Below are positions 48,443 through 59,500 of a stretch of DNA of 64,000 bases, piece by piece (position 1 is the first letter of the stretch; each line of letters opens with the position of its first letter). Position numbers and translations under genes: made by a program. Where the stretch lies: the NCBI GenBank assembly GCA_026874595.1, contig CM049312.1, positions 30,445,456 through 30,509,455 of the forward strand, written 5' to 3'. Below the pieces are notes generated by a model. That model was not told the origin of the DNA. It saw only the letters and a program-made list of their open reading frames with translations, and ran no database searches. Source of the DNA: Sipunculus nudus (lineage: Eukaryota; Annelida; Sipuncula; Golfingiida; Sipunculidae).

Positions 48443-49510
48443 ATGTGTGCAACCGGACAAAGAAATGTAAAATATAATTTGGCATAAAAAGTATTACATA
48501 ATAGATAAGAGTCTAAGAGATTCATAATCCCGATGAAATTTTTTGGTCAGTGGAAGAGGAAAAGGTTTTTCAATTTATACATTAAAAATAAAATATTTTG
48601 TTCGAAACAACTTGTAAAAACATTAACTGGACTTTTTTGGTTCTGTCAAATTTTCTGTTTAAGTCTCTATGATATAATCAGGGTGATTTTTATAGGGGCA
48701 CATGTATAAAATATTATCAAAACCTTTTTTTTCATGTTTCCGCCAACATAAAATGCGGTAACAGCGTAAAATATTGATGAGTTAAAATAATCTTGTTATA
48801 AAAAAATGAAATAAAATATCAATATAATATATTATAAAAAAAAGCATCATGAATGTTACAAAACAGACTGAGTTTAAGAAAAATATATGATACTGAAGAA
48901 ACTGAAAATGCTTGACACGTTTGCTGACGATATGATGACCAGTGCATTTGCCTTTACTGGCTTCCGAGTTTTACACATTTGGACCATAACCGAGCATTTC
49001 CGAGCAAAAAATAGTCTATAACTTCGGATGGATAACTATTCTATCAATAAAAATAAAAAGGTACCTTCCATTGATGTAGTAGAATTTTAATTATTCTTCG
49101 ATCATTGCTTTAAAAAAAGTCCTTGCTTCCGACTTCGGACTTCCGAGTTTTACACATAGCCGTTTGGATATCCCCTACCGGAAGTTATGGTTCTCCCGCT
49201 GACAGACGTGGAGACGAGTTTTTCGAGTAAAAGCAGCCTCGGAATTAAAAACTGCTGCACGAATATACGTAAGTCAACCGTGGGTGTAATAATTATTATT
49301 TTCCTCAACAGAATAACGTCACTTTTTGTCTAAACTCAGGAAAATGACAGTTCGAGAAGTAGATAAAAATGAAAAAGCAGTGTCAGAAATGGCGTGCACA
49401 TCTGCACATACTAGTATGGATGCGAACCCAATAGCTTGTACTGTCACCCCATCGTCTTCAGTTCATCTAAAATCGACGTTTGGGGTGACAAGCTATCGCT
49501 ACTGACGTAT

Positions 49511-52500
49511 TTGTCTTGACTTTGAAACTTCCATGCTAAAAACGGAACCGGGTGTAAGGCAGGATATTCGGCATTTATCATAAAAGTTGCCATCATGTTG
49601 AACGGCTATTTCGTCATTTTCAAACTTGGTAAGTATGTGCTTGGAAAAACAACAACAAGCCGTGTAGAACAAAGAAACCTTTCAGACCTGGCACCATGCG
49701 GCCGGTTTACAACTTTCACCCAATTAGGTGAGGCAGATATGATGTCCCAACGGACCTTTCACGTGTCGTGAGTGCAAAACACTAGGTTTTATTTGTGTCC
49801 CGGGTGCAACGCACTTGGGGGGGGGGGGGAGGGGCTCTTTAAGCTTCCATCGCTGTGAAAATTATTCTAATAATAAATGTAGTCAGGCAGCAGCACGATT
49901 TCTTTTGCAGTGGAGGGTTACTTGCTAAAAAATTACAGGGACGGGTATGCTCAACCTAACACATACATTCACATTTTTCCAACGGTTATTTATCCAACGT
50001 CATGATATCAGACGTTGAACGTTAATCTCAGACTAAGGATTAGCAAGGATAATGGTTTTACTACAGTGACAGCCGTAATTTGTATTTTACGTATACTTTT
50101 GATTACCAACATTGACCATCTTTTGCAGATGATTCGATACCAACCGTCTGTAAGACGCATCATTCTAATACCGCTGCATTAAAATAAGAACTCTAAAAAA
50201 AATAAAACTTTATAAAGTTGACTATTTATTAAACTAGTTTAAACTAAAAATGATAATAATTACTACAACCAAAGCCTATGCTAAGAGCTAATTGTCACCC
50301 TCTTCCTCGGAATGGGGACATTGATGTGGTTTTGTCTGTCTGTCTGTTTGTTTGTCCGATTGGTTTTGGGGTGCCTGTTTAAAAATTTAATCTCATCAGC
50401 TCAAAAAAAAAAAATTTTTTTTTCTATTTCACAACCAAAATTTCGACATGTAGAGACATCTTCAGGGTACAATGAAACTAAAACTCAGCCTCGGCCTCGG
50501 GGATAAGGTTAAGGTCATATTAAATATCAGGTGTGCCAATCTATGACCTAAAACTTATATTGTGCGAGATTTCAGCTGTTGAACATCGATCAGCCATATA
50601 GGAGAAACAATGCAAACAGAAAATAGCAGAAGAAAGAAAACAAAACGTAATTAAAAGCGATGGCATTCTAAGGGTTCTTATTTAATCCACCCACAATATT
50701 GTTTACCCAATATGGATATAGAAATATATAAGCTTTTAGCCAAACTTTAAATTTTATCGTATACCCTAATGAAAAAAATGTGTGAGAATTAATATATATA
50801 TATATATACATTTATATATATATATGTATCTATAGGTAATTTATATATATTTATATATATTTATATATATATTTACACCTATTTTACCTTATTCACATAG
50901 TAGAGACAGAATTTAAAGACTTTTGTCCAGCATAAAATACATACCAGGACAGCACGTTTATACTTTCCTTAAAAAAATTAAGAATAACACGTCTCTTACT
51001 GGAAAATTTTGGGTCTCGAGTTTAATTATAAAAATCAACAGAATTTGTGCTGAGGTTCCCATCCAAAATCGATGATTCTAGATGAATTTAAAGGCAGTTG
51101 TCAATCACCCCTAATAAGCAATAATTGCCAAAAGAATTTGTCATAAATCAGAAACAATATTTAGCAAACAGACTTAGTGTAATTGTATATTAATTTTACA
51201 AACAAAAGTTTGTATCATGTTTGCACACAATGTTTGAAAAAAATCACGATCACGTGACCATTAAGCCTTCTATGGACTTAATACGCATTTGAAAATATTA
51301 AACTTGTTTTTGCTTTCATTAATAATCTACAATATTTCATGCAGGCTGAGCGAATTTCAAGTGAATTTCTTTCCCTGAAGGTTTTACTTTTTATTTCCCG
51401 CCCGAATTCGTTTTTTTCGCCGATAAAGGTTACTAGTGGGTACTTTACATTGGCACTCCCTCTAAAATCATCCGCTTGGTTGTACTCAATAAGTTAATAT
51501 GCCCAAATGAGCCCGATGCTATTTGTCGAGACCTTAGTAAAAAAATATACTAGCGGCTATCACACCGTTGCGCCGCTATCAAATCGTGGTACATTTGAAA
51601 TAACAACTTACATCGGTATTGACAGGAAATAGCATCGCTGTCACCAGAGAACTGTGACTTGATTATTTATAATCTTGGGTTTGCACATTTAAGTTAGCAT
51701 AGAATCACCAGATGATTGTTTCTATAAATTGTTGTATATTAATATGCCGTATCATGTATAGATGTTAGCGTGGGAACGTAGGTTTAGGAAACCCTGGTGT
51801 TTTATTTGACGTTGGTTTGAGTTCAGTCGTTATTCTGTGAGAATTGTTTCTTGCTAGATTCGTCAGCGTTAGTCTAGACGGTTTCCTTAATAACATTGAA
51901 TACTGTAGTCTTCATAGGCAATGCACCTGCAACATAATTTTCTCACACTTTTGTCTCTGGAGACGAGTCCACTTTAGTATACATGCATTCAACGACAGTC
52001 CTCATAATATTTTAAGGCGATAGGCCAAGAACGGCCAGACTGTATGAGGTGAGCAGGAGTATATAAGCTGGAGACGCGAGAGTTAAGCAGTTAAGGCACA
52101 ATCTCCAAGGTCAGCGCGCTAGATGGTGCAGTCTGGACATTTGTCGGTGAAGAGGAGGTGGTCTGTGAACTGATCAGCAGAGAGAAGTTTTCCCGGTGTA
52201 CTGTATGTCAGAGTGTGCGGGCGGCCGATGTAATCTGATTAAAAGACCTTTAAGTTGTTTTTACGGAAGGACTTGTAAACAGCCGATGTGTATTGGTGGT
52301 GGTTGAGCCCACACAACAGACTCAGAACAATTTTTATGACGATTTGTGTGTGTGGTACCGAATGTTGTCGTGAGTGGTGGCATATTCGGGTTCGGATATA
52401 TGGATTTTCCCAGGATAATACTGTAGTGTCAAACGTTATTTGTGTGATGCAACAGAGAAGCTGTGTTAAGCCAGTGATTTGTTGGACGGCGAAAAGCGCT

Positions 52501-53583
52501 TGCGTACCGTGTTTATTGTTTGTAAACTCAAAGATTATATTCCTATGTCACGTGCACGACGATCATGTGACCAGCGGCCTTGGTGTCAGGCGGACTTTCT
52601 GTCCAGTGTGCATTCAGGATTAGTCAGGTCTCTGTTCACCTGTGCATTTATATGGACTCTATGGATTTTTTTTGTATTATGTGCGTGGAACGCCTCCCCA
52701 GATAATTATAAGTTTATTTTTATTATACTTTATCCTCTTTGGGTGTATGTGAGTGTTTCAGCCGATTTGGTCCACCGTTTAAAAGAACTTGGAAAGTTCA
52801 TCCCTTCGGAGGTGAAGCATTCGCAGGGATTGAAAATCTATGAGAAATTTGTTGTAGCCCTTAAAAAAATTAAATGATAGCACTCTGTTTGCGTGATAGG
52901 AAATAATTTCCCCATTCAGTCTCACCGGAAGAGCAAATGTATTGCAACACGTGTAATTGACCCATATTGATTACGCAGAGAGTGTCAGTATGTAAGCCCT
53001 AATCTTGATGACGTGGAGTTATGCAGCCATTTTCTTTTCCGTAACGGCATGTTCGAATGATAATTTTTTACCGGTAGCCATACTGTTAGATTTATGTGAC
53101 AGAGAAGTGGCTGGTTACGAAAATACCTGAATGCACAAGCCGGCATGTGAAAGTACATTTCTCATCAATTTATTCAAATGTTATACGAAACATTCTTACA
53201 AATTATGCATAAAAATAGAGTGACTGTGTATACTTTTGATGAAATCATCTATTGCCAGCCAGGACAGGTGTAACGACTGAGATAGTTACTTTGAAGTTTT
53301 GCGATATGGAATTGCAGCAAGATCAGACACAGATACATAAATACCGGTTTTGACGCTGTCAGCGTCAAAGGGAGTCGGGTTTCAATAGTTGCAGTTTCTG
53401 ATAAGATTTCGCAAGTGATATGGCCCCTGACATGAGCCAGTGAACACAGCCTAGTACATAAATACTTCTTGGTCGTAGAGAACACTTGATATACACGTAT
53501 TGTGGTGACATGCTTTCCGGGGGAGATTGAATCAGTGATATAAAACACCTTTGGATAAGTCACTGTCTCACATTATTGCCAAC
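49511..53583. other. Copy B flank upstream of the galactosyltransferase
   Basis: Aligned with 4850-7501 and 37583-38368 of copy A. No coding sequence that I can support. Contains a T/A-rich microsatellite at 50789-50870 and the TATA-containing block at 52060. A ~460-bp block at about 52110-52600 is present in B and absent in A (A jumps from GCGCTAGATG to ACTTTCTGTC). The region between 52068 and 53583 could include 5' UTR exons of the gene. Confidence 0.45.
52060..52067 (+). promoter_or_regulatory. TATA-like element, copy B
   Basis: TATATAAG within GGAGTATATAAGCTGG followed by ACGCGAGAG. It is retained in both duplicate copies. It could drive a transcript reaching the galactosyltransferase exon 1.5 kb downstream; no transcript data are available. 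Confidence 0.3.
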
Positions 53584-56500
53584 ATGGCTATCATGAGGAA
53601 GACACTGGTGCTACTGCTGATTGCAACTATTACTTCTTCTTGTATTTATCTTGTGTTTTGTTTCAGGATGAATTTAAACCTTACTACTCTAGACTCCAGT
53701 GTGACACCGGCTCCATGTTACTTCAATGTATCTGGAAAAGGTAAGAACAGTCACTTTAAATATTGGTTTTCATGACAGTAAAGATGTTAGGTAACTCATC
53801 AGCTTAGTCCCCCCCCCACGAATGAAAAATTATATATTTCGTTTTTTTTTCTCCTTTTTTTTATTTTCCATTTCCGATATTTTCTGGTTGCGCTACATGT
53901 GAAATATGGCTGATTTTGAACAGATGAAATTCGGGCACTGTGTAAGTCAGGTCACATATTTAAACCTGCAGAATATTTATTTTTGACCTTGATCTTACTT
54001 AGTCCAAAGACCATACACTATTATTGGATTCTCCATTATCATCCACTTCTCTCCCTGTTTGCTTCAGATTTTAAAGTTCTAAACAGGAACCTAAAATAAT
54101 TATTTTTTTATGAATATTTTTATGAAAATATATCACAAGTTAAAATACTATATAACATGTAAATTCCAAGGTACCACTGTAAAAACAAATTGAGAAGTTG
54201 ATGCTAAAAAGCTAAAGAGAATATCCAACTACAATTGACAAGTTAACTTTAAAAGAATGCTACTCTAAAAAGGTCAGTTTTAAGGTTCTTTGCTTTTCGG
54301 AAATTTTCGATTTCGGCAAGCCTTTTTGTCAGTTCTGTATGTTTGTCTGCCGGAATCGCATGTTGGTCAGTTCCGTTTGTCTGTTTTTTTGTTTGTCCCG
54401 ACTCTACAGGCATCAATTTTGCAGTAATTGCTCTCACACGTATATGATCACTATATTATTGTCCACATAGAAGCCTATTATTTTTAGTCATCATGGGTCA
54501 AAAGTCAACCTCAGGGTCATCAAGAACCCTAAAAATGGAATTTTTCTTCACAACTTTGTCAAGAATGCTCGTAGCCGCATAAACTGTAGCCCTAAGGCCA
54601 CAGTGTTGCAGGAATCTTGTTTAAACTGGCATATCGTAAGTCTAACACTAGTATCTCGAAATTGTTTTTACATTTTTTTAATACAGCCGCTAGGGGCACT
54701 GGATGCAAACCTCCCTAACATATCATGTTTTGGCCATATCTCTAAATTAAAAGCCTCAATTTTATAAACTATTTCTTATTTTCTTCCTCTGAGTCTTCTC
54801 CATAACATGGTTTAGTCGATTGGCTTCAATCTTGTAATGCTGTGTCAGTATGTATGTCTGTTTGTCAGTTGCCGTCAATTTCGCATGTTTGCTGGTTCCT
54901 GCGTCCTACATTTAGCAATCTACAGGCCACAGTTTAGCAGGAATCCTTTTAAATTGTATATCTAATGTCTTACACTAATATCTAAAAAAAAAAGATCTTT
55001 CAATTTTAGGATATGGCCGCTAGGGGAGCTGCACTCAATTCTCCACAACATATGATATGTATGCCATATCTCCAAAACTATAAACCTCAATTACATAAAC
55101 TATTTCTAATTTTCTTCCTCTGAGTCTTCTCCATAACTTGGTTTTTTCGATTGGCTTCAATCTTGTGCTGATTTATCAGTATATATGTCTGTTTGTCAGC
55201 TGCCGTAAATTCCCCATGTATGCTGGTTCCTGCATCTTACATTAAGCAATCTACAGGCCACAGTTTAGCAGGCATCCTTTTGAAACTTGTACATCTTATG
55301 TCTTACACTAATATCTCGAAATGGAATTTTCATTTTCATGATATGGCTGTTAGGGAGCGCTGCACTTGATCCTCCATAACATATGATTTTTGGCCATGTT
55401 TCCAAAATTATTATCCTCAATTACATAAATTATAGCTTATTTTCTTTCTCTGGGACTCTGGTTTGATAACCTGGTCTCAATCTTGTGTCACATTTTCAGT
55501 ATATCTGTCTGTTCGTCAGTTATCTTCAATTTTGCCTTCTTGTTGCTTCTTGTTAATGCATATGGCCACAATTTAGCAGGACTATCTTTTTACACTTAAA
55601 CATATCGTACATCGGAACAATTTATGGAAACAGTATGTGTATTAATTATATAGGTCAAAGGTCAAGATCAAGGTTATCAAAACACGTCAAATGCTTGTTT
55701 CCTTCATAACTTTGTCAATATTGGTTCTATCTTAAAAAATATGGCTCATTCTCTATCTCTTTGTCATTCATTCGACTGTTTCCACATCATTTCCGGCAAG
55801 CGCTCGATCTCTGGTGGTCTAGTTTTAATTGGTGAGATGTTGTTGGCGGAAAGAATATCTTTAGGAATAGAATCCCAAAGTTTTGGAGCAGCATCTGCTA
55901 TATTAGTTCGCTGCGTAAAATAATCACACACCTTTATTCGAGATTGTTAACTGACTTCATTTCATGTTCCCTTGACACTAGGTAACAACATGCTTCTAGG
56001 AAAGGAAATACCAATTACAACGCGTTTCCCACTGGAAGTTGGCTATGGAGGCACATGGATGCCACGTGAATGTATTCCACGACAGAAAGTCGCAATCCTT
56101 GTACCGTACAGAGACAGAAAGAAGCATTTGAAGACGTTCCTTAGTTACATGCATAAGTTCTTACCTCGACAGCAGATAAGCTACACTATATACATAATAG
56201 AACAGGTATTGAAATGACCCGCTCATCCGGGCTTTTTTATATCACTATCCAATTTTTATAAGCAAATAATTGTTCCACGCGATTAACGTATCTTATTATT
56301 TATTCTTTTACGGAATAACTGAATGATCACCATATATTTGTAATACAAGTACTAACTGCTGCTGCCTAATCTTTCACTGAAATCAATAGTAATATTATTT
56401 ATACATTATTTAATTTTAAGCAAAGGCTTTGTTATTTGGTTCTTCTATATATTTTTTTTTAAATATCATCCAACTCAACAAATATATCATTTTTATTTGA

Positions 56501-59500
56501 TTAAATCCCATTAAAAGGATCCCTTTACTTCATGGAAAAGTAAACTTTAAAGGAAGGCACTGTGCCCAACGATCGGTTAAAAAAATGACGACGTAGCGTT
56601 ACTTAAGCGACCTCTGGTGGAGATTATTATGATCATTATGATATCATATATGAATAATTCATGTATTATTCTCACTTATGGTTTATACTTAGGACCCAGG
56701 AGCCCCTTTTAACCGTGGTATGCTGGTAAACATAGGATTTTCCGTGGTATCAGCAAGATCAACTTACGACTGCTTCATAGTGCATGACGTAGATTCACTC
56801 CCGGAAGATGACAGAATCGACTACACATGCACAGATCAACCACGTCATCTGTCAGTGGCCCAGAGCAAATACGGATACAAGTACGAATTGCAAAGGATCT
56901 TTTTATCACAATAAATGTAGGTTATTCCATAGACTCTAATGGTTAGGGTCCAATGTATGAACGACAACAAAATATTTTGTTTTATAAATCAGATTATTAA
57001 TCTCTATGAATCTGCCTATCAAATCTATTAACTATGGCTGACAGTTGGATATGAAATCAAACAATCTTTACCTTAAAGTTTTAGTGGGGATAGAGGATAC
57101 CAGTTAATAGACTCAATGTATAAAAAATCTTTTATTAAAAATAGTCACATGTGCTATGTAACAATACACATATTTTAATAGTTCGTATGTTCGCTTTGAT
57201 CTTTAGACATCAGAATCGATATATACGATACGATATTCATTTTTTACAGCATGCCGTATCGTTTGTATTTTGGTGGTGTGGTAGCCTTCACTGCAGAGCA
57301 GTTTAGCAACGTGAATGGTTTCTCTAATGGATATTTTGGATGGGGAAGGGAAGATGACGACTTATATAAGAGGTACATATATGTCTGTTCCAAACAAGGC
57401 ATCTACGTATATACATGATTGTCATACGTATCCACAGACGATTACGGATCTTGACATTTTGCTTTTGTATCCGACCAACATTTGAACTATTTTAAGTGTT
57501 TTTAATGCAGAAGTCAATATAATTTTACAAGGGAAAATATCAATTATAAAAAAAACATGTTATAAAACGTCACACTATGTTCAGCTACATTATTGTTCTA
57601 GACCATTCAACCCAAAACGTCAAAAAAAGTTTTATTTTCTCACTAAATGGGGTATGTGACATAAGAGAAAAAAGTTTGTAAAAGATCGAAAAACGGAAGT
57701 TTAAAATGACGAAATGGTTGACCGCTAATCCCGAAATATCAAATGTACATTTATCGAAGAGTTATAAATTTGGCATCTACCAAATACTAGGATTTTTTGA
57801 GTCAAGAAATCCATTGAAGCCAATGAAAGTATCGCAGGTGCTCACAAATCAAAGATGTAGTCAAAATGGCTACAAAGAACCTAAATGGGAACAAACCATT
57901 TATTTACCATCATGTGTCGAAGAATGGTAGTGAATCAAGCTTGAAGAAGCTGGTTATACATAAATCCAAGATAGCACCCATTATGGCCTCCGAAATGGTT
58001 TACTTAAACACGATTGTTATCAATATAATTGAGATTCTTATCTGCAAATAGGATGTATGATATACAAAGCCATAAATATGATCCCCCTGATTCAATTCAT
58101 TTCCATGAACGCTGCTTCCACCTTCCTCCCTCTGCTTCTGTTATGCAGTATCGGCTCTTTTCAAATACTTTTCAAAATCTTTTCTATAATGTGGGCACCT
58201 TTGAGACTGGGCCAAGCTCACCATTTTATAGAGATGCCCACTATATGGAGGTTATAGCTGTCACTTTCAGTGCTGCCACCTGCTTTGACATGTCTATAGT
58301 TACTCTGGTTTTAAGAGTACTTTTTTAAATTAATTTATGTTTTTCCTTCCTGTTTTAAAACATAAAGGTAAACAAGTAAAGATTTATAATTGTTTATATA
58401 AATATATACACACATATATGTACACTTAATATACACATATACACATATATTAATATATGGTTGTGTGATTTATAATATATATCGATGGACATAACCTACA
58501 AGTATTGGTCCTATTATTTAAATCTGCTAATATTTTGATAAGTTACCCAAGGCATCCTTAGATATTCCATACTGTTCTATAAAACTTTATCGCAGACAAG
58601 CCATTTTTGGAACAGTAAATATTTTAGGTCTATTCCTACCTTTGCTAGTATATTTCTGTTTGGGGGTTGACGTTTTATAAGTGGGCAATGCATGCGAATG
58701 ATCAGTGTCTGGTGTTGATACTAAGTAAGCATTGTAAGCATTGCTCTAGGCTGGGGGTGGGTGGGGAGTGCGGAACCTTAATCTGTTAGTTCATCTCAGA
58801 GTACCAATTAAGTAACTGGATGAATGAGCAGGGCGGCCACTCATTGTAATAACTACAGCATTTTCTTTACTTCGCTGACATAGGAAAAGTCTAGTGACTG
58901 TCAGATCAAAGTATGCTTATCAGTCCAATATGAATTGCTACTGAGTGGTGTTTTCGCTGTTGGGTGTAATCCATCAGTAGAACAATCAGTTCAGGAGCAA
59001 GTGCAGGCATTTAAAAGAAGTCTAATTAGTATGCATGTATCCAATACCTAGCCTTGAGTCAGGAGAATATTATTATGATTGTGTAATCAGACAGTAAGAA
59101 ATTAGACAGAAGAAAAAGAATTGGGACTGGCCAAACGTGCCCACTTTATAGAGGGTGCCCACTTAATGGAGGTGCCTACTCAGAGAGGGTTGACAGTACA
59201 TTTCTTTAATGTGGATTGCCTGCTACTAAGTACACGCCTATATGCTCTGACATGAAGTTGCTCTCTTATTAACTTCGGTTCGTATTTACAATTTTAATAG
59301 CGACTTTGATGCCTTATTAGTTTTATTTTTGCCTGAGATTAGTTCACGATATAGGAGTTTCTTGCCTTAAAGACCTGTTAAGGGATGTGCCTCAAAAGGG
59401 ATAAGGCTGGGTCAGGTTGACATAGTTTTCCGAGCGAAGATGAGCTTTTATACTCATTGCCTTGAAGACCTGTGCTAGACCACCCAAAAAAAAAGGGATA

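Larger units (their letters stand above)
46801..49501. mobile_element. 2.7 kb non-coding foldback-type element with 9-bp target duplication
   Basis: Copy A lacks this block. CTGACGTAT at 46792-46800 is repeated exactly at 49502-49510, on either side. Both ends carry a hairpin: left, ATGACACTCAGGCC near 46815 pairs with GGCCTGGAGTCAT near 46848; right, TAGCTTG..TGTCACCCCA near 49432 pairs with TGGGGTGACAAGCTA near 49482. Subterminal inverted repeats of roughly 150-200 bases (about 47100-47340 against 48950-49165) include GAATAATAGTTATCCAT and its complement and repeated CGGAAG/CTTCCG words. The extreme termini share only about TAGCNAT. No frame of note; two (AT)n tracts lie inside. I cannot assign a superfamily. 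Confidence 0.65.
39850..54110 (+). repeat. Segmental duplication, copy B
   Basis: Direct-tandem partner of copy A. Starts in the LINE, passes through non-coding DNA and ends inside intron 1 of the galactosyltransferase. Private insertions: tandem array 43346-45005, foldback element 46801-49501 and a ~460-bp block at about 52110-52600. It retains the empty site corresponding to the 30 kb insertion of copy A at about 52863-52882. Confidence 0.87.

Noticed and set aside
48250-48525. Ile-Tyr repeat proteins on both strands
   Set aside because: Translation of the (AT)n microsatellite.
52288-52877. Overlapping frames of 111 and 132 codons upstream of the galactosyltransferase
   Set aside because: They are not preserved in copy A, start with non-ATG or weak contexts and show no domain. 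They remain possible leader sequence.
53551-53583. An upstream start at 53551 for the galactosyltransferase
   Set aside because: The codon there is TTG. ATG 53584 is in frame, followed by a typical anchor, and is conserved at 38369 in copy A.
57706-58328. Frames of 60-99 codons in intron 4 of the galactosyltransferase
   Set aside because: No domain, overlapping frames and an intronic position between two solid exons.
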